A DNA stretch of 12,599 nt from an uncultured Acidobacteriota bacterium (GCA_937925645.1 CALAMB010000256.1:1-12599), one strand, 5' to 3'. Shown: positions 1 to 6,536, counted from the first letter of the stretch. The notes: generated by a model not told the origin, from the sequence alone. Numbers and translations are program-made.

Positions 1-35
1 TACGAGCACGAAGGCCGATATCCGATATCCGCCTC
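1..35. repeat. Degenerate repeat at left window edge
   Basis: The first 12 bases (TACGAGCACGAA) are the exact reverse complement of 1774-1785 (TTCGTGCTCGTA). They are followed by two copies of a 7-mer CCGATAT at 17-30. This is the same style of low-order repeat that fills 1781-2009 on the other side of the ABC-remnant/DUF418 pair. The element probably continues beyond the window edge. No coding signal is seen here. Confidence 0.5.
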
Positions 36-47
36 CGCGAAAATCGC

Positions 48-77
48 TTTGAATCTATCCCGCGCCGGCCCTACAAT
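48..77 (+). promoter_or_regulatory. Predicted sigma70-type promoter
   Basis: A -35-like TTGAAT (48-53, 4/6 match) and a -10-like TACAAT (72-77, 5/6 match) are separated by 18 bp. The predicted transcription start is near 84, about 30 nt ahead of the TTG start of the ABC-ATPase remnant. If the promoter is active it would also transcribe the DUF418 gene, since no terminator is seen between them. This is a by-eye match only. Confidence 0.4.
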
Positions 78-115
78 CGCGCCATGCGATTGTTCCTCCC
101 GCCGGCAGGTGTGGA

Positions 116-388
116 TTGAGTGCCCTCCTGGAGCTCCAGGACGTCGCCAAGGCCTTCGGTCGCGTCCGGGCCATGGACGGCGTCTCGCTCACCGTGGACC
201 GCGGCGAGTTCTTTTCCCTCCTTGGGCCCAGCGGCTGCGGCACGAACACTTGGCTCCGTCTCATCGCCGGCTTCGAGACACCCGACGCCGACCGGGTCCT
301 CCTCGGCAGCCGGCACAGCTTCGCTGAAAGATATCCGCCGCTCCGCAAACAGGATTCGCACGGCATGCCGAAATACCGGGGAGGTTGA
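116..388 (+). pseudogene. ABC transporter ATP-binding protein, N-terminal remnant
   Basis: This 90-aa frame (TTG start, weak AGGTG ribosome site at 107-111) begins like the PotA/FbpC-type importer ATPases: a first strand LLELQDVAKAFG, then a P-loop region GPSGCGTNTWLRLIAGFE at about residues 37-54. In working members the loop reads GPSGCGKTTLLRL. Here the essential Walker A lysine is Thr, the next Thr is Asn, and a core Leu is Trp. Homology stops after about 65 residues at RVLLGSR; the Q-loop, signature motif, Walker B and H-loop are all absent, compared with roughly 230-350 aa for a full ATPase. The remaining 25 residues are unrelated. The frame stops 2 nt before the DUF418 start codon, so its tail overlaps that gene's ribosome site. 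I read it as the 5' end of a deleted gene whose promoter now lies ahead of DUF418. ATPase activity is very unlikely. Confidence 0.75.
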
Positions 389-390
389 GC

Positions 391-1770
391 ATGAGTGAAC
401 CCGCCAATCCTGTGGATGGGGCGCCGCCGGCGCCACTTGAGCCGGCTCCGGTCGAGCCCGCACCGGCACCCACGCCCACGCTGGGCCCGGTGGCCGCGCC
501 CGAGCGCCTGGCCGCGGTGGACGTGCTGCGCGGCGTGGCCGTGCTGGGCATCCTGGCGATGAACATCTACGCCTTCGCCCTGCCCATGGCGGCGTACATG
601 AACCCGCTGGTCTGGGGCGGCAACACCGGCGCCGACATCTGGACGTGGATCGTCACCCACGTGCTGTTCGATGAGAAGATGATGACCATCTTCTCCATGC
701 TCTTCGGCGCCGGCCTGGTGCTCCTGGACCAGCGCTCCGCCGCCCGCGGCGCGAAGCTCGGCGGCGTGTTCTACCGCCGGATCCTGGTGCTGCTGGCGTT
801 CGGCCTGCTGCACGGCTATCTGCTCTGGATGGGCGACATCCTGTACAATTACGCCGTCTGCGGCCTGCTGCTGTTCCTGTTCCGCCGCGTGCGGCCGCGC
901 GCGCTCATCGCGACGGGCGTGGGGCTGATCGTCGTGGCCGCGCTCGCGTGGACAGGGATGGGCGGCTTTTTCACCCTGGCCCGCGCCACCGCCGCCGAAG
1001 CCGCGGCGGCCCGCGCCGCCGGCCGCCCCCTGACGAAGTTTCAGGAGGAAATGGAGAAGACCTGGCCGGAAATCCGCCGGCAGTTCGAACCGTCCCCCGC
1101 CGAGCTCCAGCGGGATCTCCAGGTCCACCGCGGCGCTTACGGCGGCATCGTCCGCGATCGGGCGTCCCACGTCTTCCAGATGCAAACGTTCATGACCCTG
1201 TCGTATCTCCTCTGGCGCTTGGGCGGCATCATGCTCATCGGCATGGCCCTGATGAAGCTCGACGTGTTCAGCGCCCGCCGCTCCCCCGCCTTCTACCGAC
1301 GGCTGATGCTGGTCGGCTACGGCCTGGGTTTTCCCCTGGTCGGGGTGGGGATGTGGGACCTGTTCCGCACCCGCTTCGAGTTCGTTCACAGCATCATCGT
1401 GTCGGGACATTTCAACGAGGCGGGCAGCCTGCTCGTGGCGCTGGGGCACGTGGCGCTCATCATGCAACTGTACCAGGCCGGCGTCTGGCCGGCGCTCCAG
1501 ACGAGACTGGCCGCCGTGGGCCGGATGGCGCTCACCAACTACCTGGCCCAGACCGTCATCGCCACCACCATTTTCTACGGCTACGGCTTCGGGCTCTTCG
1601 GCGCCGTCTCCCGCTTCCCCCTCATGGGCTTCGTCGTCGCGATCTGGGCGGTGCAGCTCTGGTACAGCCCGCTCTGGCTGAAGCGCTTCCGCTTCGGCCC
1701 GGCCGAGTGGCTCTGGCGCTGGCTCACCTACGGCCGCCGCCCGCCGATGCGGCTGGGAGTTGCGGGTTGA
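391..1770 (+). CDS. DUF418 (YeiB-like) integral membrane protein
   Basis: A 459-aa polytopic membrane protein. I chose the ATG at 391 over the in-frame TTG at 385 because GGGGAGG (378-384) lies 6 nt upstream of it. Residues 11-37 are a Pro/Ala-rich cytoplasmic-looking tail. The family opening ERLAAVDVLRGVAVLGIL (38-55) begins the first membrane segment. The characteristic FDEKMMTIFSMLFGAG is at 93-108. About eight to ten hydrophobic segments follow, with a charged, Ala-rich loop at 197-260. The C-terminal DUF418 domain covers about 300-455 and includes GRMALTNYLAQT (377-388) and the closing WLWRWLTYGR. Members are related to acyltransferase-like membrane proteins such as heparan-alpha-glucosaminide N-acetyltransferase, but the family has no firm biochemical role; transport of a small molecule or envelope modification has been suggested. 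Length and motifs look complete. Its only neighbour on this strand is the ABC fragment, which gives no functional hint. Confidence 0.93.
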   Translation: MSEPANPVDGAPPAPLEPAPVEPAPAPTPTLGPVAAPERLAAVDVLRGVAVLGILAMNIYAFALPMAAYMNPLVWGGNTGADIWTWIVTHVLFDEKMMTIFSMLFGAGLVLLDQRSAARGAKLGGVFYRRILVLLAFGLLHGYLLWMGDILYNYAVCGLLLFLFRRVRPRALIATGVGLIVVAALAWTGMGGFFTLARATAAEAAAARAAGRPLTKFQEEMEKTWPEIRRQFEPSPAELQRDLQVHRGAYGGIVRDRASHVFQMQTFMTLSYLLWRLGGIMLIGMALMKLDVFSARRSPAFYRRLMLVGYGLGFPLVGVGMWDLFRTRFEFVHSIIVSGHFNEAGSLLVALGHVALIMQLYQAGVWPALQTRLAAVGRMALTNYLAQTVIATTIFYGYGFGLFGAVSRFPLMGFVVAIWAVQLWYSPLWLKRFRFGPAEWLWRWLTYGRRPPMRLGVAG

Positions 1771-1780
1771 TGGTTCGTGC

Positions 1781-1842
1781 TCGTAATCGTAATTCGTAAT
1801 CGTAATCGTAATTCATAATCGAGTCTCGAGGCTCGAGGCTCG
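1781..1842. repeat. Tandem TCGTAAT / TCGAGGC repeats
   Basis: Five imperfect units of TCGTAA(T), then TCATAA, run from 1781 to about 1819. They pass directly into three 7-mer units TCGAGTC, TCGAGGC, TCGAGGC and a final TCG. Unit length alternates between 6 and 7 bp, so slippage in a non-coding tract is more likely than coding selection. Confidence 0.7.
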
Positions 1843-1853
1843 TTCCCAACCGA

Positions 1854-1891
1854 CGGACATCGGACATCGGACATCGGAAATCGGACTTCGG
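1854..1891. repeat. Tandem 7-mer CGGACAT repeat
   Basis: Five consecutive 7-bp units: CGGACAT three times, then CGGAAAT and CGGACTT, followed by CGG. The 7-bp period matches the CCGATAT units at the left window edge and the TCGAGGC units just upstream. Confidence 0.75.
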
Positions 1892-1905
1892 GGGAAGCGG
1901 ACATT

Positions 1906-1937
1906 CACCACGAAGTCACAAAGGACACAAAGAGACA
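1906..1937. repeat. Low-complexity CACCACGAAG...CACAAAG motif
   Basis: An A/C/G-only purine-rich string beginning CACCACGAAGTCACAAAG and ending ACACAAAGAGACA. Similar strings recur between genes in many environmental bacterial genomes, with no known role; that comparison is from memory. It is not coding. Confidence 0.5.
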
Positions 1938-1942
1938 TTTCC

Positions 1943-2009
1943 ATTTGTCATCTGTCATTTGACAGCTGTCATTTGTCATTGGGCATCGATCATTTTTCAT
2001 TTGTCATTG
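1943..2009. repeat. Degenerate TTTGTCAT tandem repeat
   Basis: About seven imperfect units of TTTGTCAT / CTGTCATT / TTTTTCAT, interrupted by GACAG and GGGCATCGAT. The tract is T-rich on the plus strand and clearly AT-richer than its surroundings. Confidence 0.7.
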
Positions 2010-2020
2010 CAGCCCTCCGG

Positions 2021-2071
2021 CGACCCGCGGGACGCGGGTCGAACATGGGTAGCCCCGGGTGAAACCCGGGG
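2021..2071 (+). repeat. Composite double-hairpin repeat, copy 1 (forward)
   Basis: The first hairpin has arms CGACCCGC (2021-2028) and GCGGGTCG (2034-2041) around a 5-nt loop. Eight bases later GTAG (2049-2052) abuts a second hairpin with arms CCCCGGGT (2053-2060) and ACCCGGGG (2064-2071) around GAA. A GTAG or GGAG tetranucleotide at the foot of a palindrome is the hallmark of REP sequences mobilised by RAYT (Y1 tyrosine) transposases. The same two-hairpin unit occurs inverted at 2263-2313. Confidence 0.65.
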
Positions 2072-2098
2072 ATTATTCCGCCACGTCGTGAGCCGGGA

Positions 2099-2117
2099 CG
2101 ACCCGCGAAGCGGGTCG
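2099..2117 (+). repeat. CGACCCGC palindrome, copy 2 (forward)
   Basis: Perfect 8-bp arms (CGACCCGC 2099-2106, GCGGGTCG 2110-2117) with loop GAA. The right flank AATATG matches the AACATG flank of copy 1, which defines a forward orientation despite the symmetric stem. Confidence 0.65.
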
Positions 2118-2216
2118 AATATGATTCGGGCGCGTAGGGGGGCATGAGTGGTCCCAAAGCTCTCAGGCCAGCCGTCCATGGTACTCTGTCATTTTCATCG
2201 AGGTCTGGATAACATT

Positions 2217-2235
2217 CGACCCGCCTTGCGGGTCG
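2217..2235 (-). repeat. CGACCCGC palindrome, copy 3 (inverted)
   Basis: Perfect 8-bp arms at 2217-2224 and 2228-2235 with loop CTT. Read on the minus strand, the stem is followed by AATGTT, corresponding to the AAYATG flank of copies 1 and 2. This copy therefore lies in the opposite orientation. Confidence 0.65.
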
Positions 2236-2262
2236 CGCCCTGGCGATGGTCGGCGGCACCGA

Positions 2263-2313
2263 CCCCGGGCTCGCGCCCGGGGGCTACCAAAATTCGACCC
2301 GCCCGGCGGGTCG
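2263..2313 (-). repeat. Composite double-hairpin repeat, copy 4 (inverted)
   Basis: On the minus strand this reads as hairpin CGACCCGC-CGG-GCGGGTCG (2313 down to 2295), then AATTTTG, then GTAG (2287 down to 2284), one C, and hairpin CCCCGGGC-GCGA-GCCCGGGG (2282 down to 2263). It has the same order and spacing as copy 1 but is inverted, so the four copies lie in the order forward, forward, inverted, inverted. Confidence 0.65.
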
Positions 2314-2351
2314 GGAGCTTGGGCTCGACGCCGCTTTGGCTTCCCCCGTCC

Positions 2352-2372
2352 GCCGCGTTCGACGAACGCGGC
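2352..2372. repeat. 10-bp perfect palindrome GCCGCGTTCG
   Basis: GCCGCGTTCG (2352-2361), a single central A, then CGAACGCGGC (2363-2372). This is a near-perfect dyad, distinct in sequence from the CGACCCGC family on its left. Confidence 0.6.
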
Positions 2373-2406
2373 CCGCTGCTTCGCCGCCATCCATCGTGCA
2401 ACAGCA

Positions 2407-2452
2407 TGCCGGTCTGGAGTGCGCCGACACGTTTGCGCACTCCAGACCGGCA
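2407..2452. repeat. 18-bp perfect inverted repeat, 10-nt loop
   Basis: The left arm TGCCGGTCTGGAGTGCGC (2407-2424) is the exact reverse complement of 2435-2452, around the loop CGACACGTTT. It is the longest perfect dyad in the window. There is no U-tract on either side, so it is not a standard intrinsic terminator. It lies 66 bp beyond the stop codon of the VIT/vWA gene. Confidence 0.75.
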
Positions 2453-2473
2453 ACGCATACCCACAATCGTGCT

Positions 2474-2513
2474 GTCCGAACTCGCGGCCGCCAGGCCGCG
2501 AGGTACTCCGGAC
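2474..2513. repeat. Nested hairpin next to VIT/vWA stop codon
   Basis: The inner stem is CTCGCGGCC (2481-2489) paired with GGCCGCGAG (2494-2502), loop GCCA. The outer stem is GTCCG (2474-2478) paired with CGGAC (2509-2513), with internal unpaired bases. It ends 4 bp before the stop codon of the minus-strand gene at 2518, so it would form in the 3' end of that mRNA. It lacks a U-run but may stabilise the transcript end. Confidence 0.55.
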
Positions 2514-2517
2514 TCCA

Positions 2518-5500
2518 TCACCGGTCGAACTTCACATCGCCCACCGTCACCGTCTCGTCCTCGTCCGACAGGCGAAGGGTGATGGAGCGGCGGCGCTCCG
2601 TGGACCGGCCGAAGCCGGTGTAGATGTCCACCTGGAGCGTCACCGGCGCCTCAATCATCGGCCGGTCGGTGCCGAAGTAATGAGCGGCGATGGTGTAGAC
2701 GCCGGGACGCGCCTTCCGGATCAGGTATTCCTCCGGGCCGTACCCGTCGGTGAAGTCCCGGGAGATCCGGCCGCCGGCGGCCGACCGGCTGTGGTTGAAG
2801 CAAACCGTCTCCCCGCCCGGCTCGGTCACGTGGAGGTCGATGTCGGTGATGTCGCAGTCCCAGGTGAGAACGATGCGCAGGTCCGCGTCCAGCAACTGCA
2901 CCAGCTCCGGCGCGATGGGGATGTCCAAATCGCCGGCCGCCCGCGCCGCCGGGATCAGGGCGTTAGCTTCCATCAGGACGATCAGCTCGATCCCCGCGAA
3001 CCGGTCCCAGTCGCCCATGATCACCCGGTTGAGGAGCCGGAGCGCCTCGACGTGCTCCCCGCGTCGGGCCTGCACCAGGGCCAGGTCCCGGAACGACTGC
3101 GGCTCCTCGGGCCGGAGCGCCGCCACGCGCTCCAGGATCTCCCGGGCCCGGTCCAGCTCGTCGGCCTGCTCCAGGCGGCGGGCCAGCACCCGCAGCAGCC
3201 GGGCGTTTTCGAGGGTGAGCTCGGCCAGGTTGGACAGGACCCGGAGCCCCTGCTCCCGCAGCCCCCTGGCGTAGAAGATGTCGGCGCAGTCGACGTAGAA
3301 ACCCGGCACGTCAGCGTACGCCGCCCGGTGCTCCAGGTAGACGGCGTCTATCGCCGCCGGTTCGGCGGCACGCAGGGCGCGGACGTACGGCAGGTCCGGC
3401 GCCCACTCGCGGAGCGCCACCTCACCGCCGCGGCCGTCCGCCGATACTGATTCTTCCCCGTTGTCATCCGGGCCGCCGCCGCTTTTCGAGATGACATTGG
3501 CCACCGCTCCACCGGCCCGTTCGTAATTTATCGCATCGGTCATCACATCGCTCGAAACGACGACTCCAACGGTTGTGGTCGTTGTTTCGACAGTGTTCGC
3601 GGAGGCAATGATCAATATTTCTTCTTTGATTTCGGCCAGCATCAATGTCACATCGAAATTTCGGGTAGTCCCCGCTTCGACGCGAAAAGTTCCCATCGCA
3701 TAGGGTTTGAATCCCTCCAGAACCGCCTGGAGCATGTACTCTCCGGTCGGCAGCAGGATGAAGCGGAATTCGCCGGATTCTCCGGTGATTGTGAAACGTT
3801 GGCGATTCCCGGAGGCGAGGGTCACGGTGACCCCCGGGATATGGAAACCTTCCGCATCGGTCACGACACCACGTACCGTGCCGCCTCCCCGCACTTCGGG
3901 GAGTCGGGACGCGGGCGGTCTCGGCGTGGCGGCGGGAGGCGCGGAGCTGTCTGAGGGTTGAGTCGGCGCGGTCCGCGCGCCCGCCGCCTCTCCCTGTGCG
4001 GATCTCGGCTCGTTCTTGAACTCCTTCTGCCACCAGGCGACGCGCTCCGACCAATCGTTGACGAGTTGGGCGATCTTGCGTTGCTCCGCGTCCGCCCGCT
4101 CCTTCCGCCGGGCCTGCATGCGCTGAGCGTATTCCTCGCGCCACTCGGGGAAGCACGCCGGCGGCTCCACCTCGAACTCGATGTACTGGTCCAGCCGCTC
4201 CAGCACCAGCAACGACGTGCCGGGGGTCACCAAGCCGTGCCGCCGGCCCAGATCCACCAGCTCCGCCCGGTTCCGCTCCGGGAAGGGCATCAGCTCCCGG
4301 ACTTTCCGCTGGGCCCAGTACGTGCGGAGCAGTTCCCCCGCCGGGGCGCCGTCGCGGTTGACCCGGAACCGCACCGAGCGCGTTTCCGAGCGGCCCCGCC
4401 CGTACTGGAGCGCCACCTCCGCCTGGCGGCCCAGCAGGCGGCCCGCCAGGATCACGGGTCCGGCCACGGGGCCGCCGGCCCCCGGAAGCAGCTGATCCAC
4501 CTGCGCCGGATCGAACGCCGCGCGCCGCAGCGTCAGGGGCGCCCGCCCGATGCGCTCCGCCGCCGCCGCCGGATTCAACGCGGCCAGGTGGAGGTACTCG
4601 CCGCCGCTGCTTTCCGCCACGTGACGCAGCAGGGGATGGTTGGCCGCCGGGTCCGCCGTGACCGCGTACACCGGGGCGGCGAACGCGCCGGGCATCTCGG
4701 CGCCGAAGTTGGAGTTCCCGTCGCTGCACAACAGGATGACCGAGGGCTTCCGCGCGGCCGGCGGCACGGTCAGGCATCCCAATTGCGTCCCGCCGTCATA
4801 GGCCACCGCCGCCAGCGCCGCCTCCAGCGCCCGGGTGTCCCCGTTGGTGACGGAGACCGCCTGCGGCGGCGCCTGGACGTTGCGGAACGCCACCAACTCC
4901 ACGGCCACGCTCCGCTTCTTGAACCGGCCGAAGTACGCCCGCAGCAGCTCCAGATCCCGCGAACGGTCGGCGCGGGCCCGGGAGCCGGAGGCGTCCCAGA
5001 AAATGACCACGCGATCGGGCGCCGCCGCCGGTTCTGCCCCGACCGCCCCGCCGCCCGGCTCGTCGAGGATGCAGAAGTAGTGCCAGCCGTCGGCCGACTG
5101 CTCCACCACCACGCGTTGGCTGTCGGCGCGGGGGATCTCCACGACCAGGTCCTCCGCCAGCCGGACATTGGACGCCCGGTACTCCGCCGTGCGCTCCGCC
5201 GGCCCCTCCCGGAACATCAGCCGGGCCGGACCGGTGGCGACGATGGCCGGCGCGGCGCCAGCCTGCCGGACCGACATCTTGAGCCGGAACGCGGACACCT
5301 TCTCGTCGAACGCCAGGGGCAGGCGGTAGGCGAAAGCCCGCCCCCCGATCTCCAGCTCCGTCAGGTAGCGGACCATGACCGTCCGCTTTCCCTCGGCCGG
5401 CAGCGGATAGACCCGGGTGCGGAAGTTGTTCCCCTTGACCCATTCCACCAGGCCGGGATCCACTCCCCGCCGGACCACCGTCTCGAACACCCGCTGCGCC

Positions 5501-5838
5501 TTCGCCTTCTCCACCACCACGCCGTCCACCATGTGGCCGTCCACGTCGAGGGCGTAGCCGCTCACCGTGGCGCCCTCCGGCAACGGGAAGATCAACTCCC
5601 CTTCCAGCACCCGGCTGTGGGGATTGCGGAACGTCAGGGTCAGCCGCGTTTCGGCGATGTACCCCACGATCGCCACGTCCACCGCCAGCTCGTCCAGGAC
5701 CATGGCCTTCGGCTGGCCATCCTCCCGCGCCACCAGCCGCGGCGCCTGCGCCGCCGCCGGCGCCATGAGCGCCAGCAGGGCGGCCACGACGCCCGCCAGC
5801 CCGATCACCCATGAATTGCCCGCATGTCGTTCGTTCAT
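2518..5838 (-). CDS. Secreted VIT / vWA / CPD-like / TPR / DUF2135 protein
   Basis: 1106 aa, starting at the ATG at 5838, which has GAGGTGA (5843-5849) 4 nt upstream and opens a good signal peptide (hydrophobic core about 11-31, AQA at the likely cleavage site). The frame is open to 6042, but the extra residues are Arg/Gly/Pro-rich and precede the signal peptide. Order: VIT domain about 33-160; vWA domain about 275-430 with MIDAS residues DASGS (282-286), T351 and D373, so metal binding looks intact; the family motif GTSLLVLERLD (540-550); a charged helix 565-605; a Pro/Ala linker; a CPD-regulatory beta sandwich about 650-735; a TonB-plug-like remnant 736-790 ending NVISKSGGG; helical TPR-like repeats about 850-940; and a C-terminal DUF2135 domain about 985-1075 (LTWDCDITDIDLHVTEPGGE). 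VIT/vWA proteins mediate metal-dependent adhesion, and DUF2135 is the YfaP-type domain. I infer an envelope or surface adhesin-like scaffold; its ligand is unknown. The gene lies 23 nt behind the small CPD gene. Confidence 0.9.
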   Translation of the reverse strand: MNERHAGNSWVIGLAGVVAALLALMAPAAAQAPRLVAREDGQPKAMVLDELAVDVAIVGYIAETRLTLTFRNPHSRVLEGELIFPLPEGATVSGYALDVDGHMVDGVVVEKAKAQRVFETVVRRGVDPGLVEWVKGNNFRTRVYPLPAEGKRTVMVRYLTELEIGGRAFAYRLPLAFDEKVSAFRLKMSVRQAGAAPAIVATGPARLMFREGPAERTAEYRASNVRLAEDLVVEIPRADSQRVVVEQSADGWHYFCILDEPGGGAVGAEPAAAPDRVVIFWDASGSRARADRSRDLELLRAYFGRFKKRSVAVELVAFRNVQAPPQAVSVTNGDTRALEAALAAVAYDGGTQLGCLTVPPAARKPSVILLCSDGNSNFGAEMPGAFAAPVYAVTADPAANHPLLRHVAESSGGEYLHLAALNPAAAAERIGRAPLTLRRAAFDPAQVDQLLPGAGGPVAGPVILAGRLLGRQAEVALQYGRGRSETRSVRFRVNRDGAPAGELLRTYWAQRKVRELMPFPERNRAELVDLGRRHGLVTPGTSLLVLERLDQYIEFEVEPPACFPEWREEYAQRMQARRKERADAEQRKIAQLVNDWSERVAWWQKEFKNEPRSAQGEAAGARTAPTQPSDSSAPPAATPRPPASRLPEVRGGGTVRGVVTDAEGFHIPGVTVTLASGNRQRFTITGESGEFRFILLPTGEYMLQAVLEGFKPYAMGTFRVEAGTTRNFDVTLMLAEIKEEILIIASANTVETTTTTVGVVVSSDVMTDAINYERAGGAVANVISKSGGGPDDNGEESVSADGRGGEVALREWAPDLPYVRALRAAEPAAIDAVYLEHRAAYADVPGFYVDCADIFYARGLREQGLRVLSNLAELTLENARLLRVLARRLEQADELDRAREILERVAALRPEEPQSFRDLALVQARRGEHVEALRLLNRVIMGDWDRFAGIELIVLMEANALIPAARAAGDLDIPIAPELVQLLDADLRIVLTWDCDITDIDLHVTEPGGETVCFNHSRSAAGGRISRDFTDGYGPEEYLIRKARPGVYTIAAHYFGTDRPMIEAPVTLQVDIYTGFGRSTERRRSITLRLSDEDETVTVGDVKFDR

Positions 5839-5861
5839 GATGTCACCTCGCCCGAATGATA

Positions 5862-6260
5862 TCACCCGCCCGGCCGCGGCGGGTGCGTGCGCCATCGAAA
5901 CGCCGCGGCTGCCTCCGGGGCCATCGCCAGGTCCAGCCGCATCCGCTCGCCGGGGCGGAGCCAGAGCCCCGCAACGGCGCAGGGGTGAAAGCCGTCCTTT
6001 TCGGCCGACAGGTCGTAATGCCCGGGGGCCAGTTCCGCGCACCGGTACGCGCCGTCGCCGCCGGTGACGGCGGTGCGCGCCGCGCCGGTGTCCAGGCGGG
6101 TGACGGTCACCGTCACCCCGGCGATGCCGCGGCCCGCCGGGTCTGTCACCCGTCCCCCGATGCCGGCGGACCAGTCACCGGCGCTCCCGGCGGTCCAGAC
6201 GCCCACCCAGAGCCACACACCCAGTGCGGTCACCCGGCGCATCGCGATTCGCGTTACCAT
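5862..6260 (-). CDS. Small secreted carboxypeptidase-regulatory-like domain protein
   Basis: 132 aa. The ATG at 6260 is preceded by GAGGAG with 6-nt spacing. Residues 1-28 form a signal peptide (MRRV then a hydrophobic Trp/Val/Leu core, ending AGSAGD). Residues 32-113 are one CPD-regulatory (transthyretin-like) beta sandwich: GGRVTDPAGRGIAGVTVTV, then GGDGAYRCAELAPGHYDL and KDGFHPCAV, ending in LRLDLAM-type strands. The two Cys (C74, C94) could pair after export. It has no catalytic domain and no anchor. Such domains usually sit on larger proteins, so a stand-alone copy is a little unusual. The next gene starts 23 nt downstream and carries the same domain type, so the two are probably co-transcribed and may act together at the cell surface. 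The role is otherwise unknown. A good match to the fold, though the ORF could also be the remnant of a longer protein. Confidence 0.75.
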   Translation of the reverse strand: MVTRIAMRRVTALGVWLWVGVWTAGSAGDWSAGIGGRVTDPAGRGIAGVTVTVTRLDTGAARTAVTGGDGAYRCAELAPGHYDLSAEKDGFHPCAVAGLWLRPGERMRLDLAMAPEAAAAFRWRTHPPRPGG

Positions 6261-6536
6261 GTCGGTCTCCTCGCTCGCTCCCGTTGTCTGTCATCTCTGA
6301 CACCCGGCGGCCGGCACCTGTCGCAAACGGCGCACACCGGCCCTACTGCTTGCAGTCTAGAGCGGAATGAAAACAGCGGGAACCGGCAACTATGTCGGAT
6401 TTCGCGCCGGATCCGCTTGCGGCACGACACCGGCACGGAATGACGTCATCTTGAAGATTTTCAGTGGATTACCGGCGAGTTCCACCGGTTTCGTTTTGGA
6501 GCGGAGTGATAAGAATGTCCGCCGCCCGGGCGCGGA
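6261..6536. other. Intergenic region upstream of the CPD/VIT gene pair
   Basis: These 276 bp separate the AraC-type regulator gene from the CPD gene on the minus strand. GC drops in the middle. The only regular structure I see is an imperfect dyad ACTGC-TT-GCAGT at 6345-6356, about 85 bp ahead of the CPD start, which could be an operator. I found no convincing -35/-10 pair and no intrinsic terminator behind the AraC gene. Separate transcription of the downstream pair is therefore possible but not shown. Confidence 0.4.

Larger units (their letters stand above)
1771..2517. other. 747-bp repeat-rich intergenic region
   Basis: This stretch separates the convergent DUF418 gene (plus) and the VIT/vWA gene (minus). 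Open frames here on both strands are rich in Arg/Pro/Ser, have no recognisable domain, and run through palindromes, so I regard none as a gene. The left third (1781-2009) consists of AT-richer degenerate tandem repeats. The right two thirds (2021-2513) hold a cluster of GC-rich palindromes. No U-tract terminator was found for either flanking gene, although the hairpins could slow or stop polymerase. Confidence 0.8.

Noticed and set aside
55..1467. 470-codon minus-strand frame opposite DUF418
   Set aside because: Low-complexity His/Gln/Arg/Ala content and no domain, while the plus strand carries the recognisable DUF418 protein and its ribosome site.
1781..2009. Possible CRISPR array
   Set aside because: The repeat units are 6-8 bp, contiguous and degenerate, with no 25-37-bp repeats or unique spacers, and no cas genes are present.
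2148..2623. Several 90-145-codon frames in the 1771-2517 gap
   Set aside because: They run through palindromes on both strands, so near-identical peptides (MPVWSA...) appear in both directions, which is an effect of the inverted repeat and not of coding.
3464..4777. 437-codon alternative minus-strand frame inside the VIT/vWA gene
   Set aside because: A Gly/Arg/Pro-rich shifted frame of the same strand. The main frame keeps domain homology on both sides, so there is no sign of a frameshift.
3958..5814. 618-codon open frame on the plus strand
   Set aside because: Antisense to the VIT/vWA gene, with Arg/His/Leu-rich composition and no motif; the minus-strand frame has clear domains throughout.
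6345..6356. ACTGC-TT-GCAGT dyad as an AraC operator
   Set aside because: AraC-family proteins usually bind direct repeats, and a 5-bp dyad is expected by chance at this length. It is noted only as a possibility in the intergenic entry.
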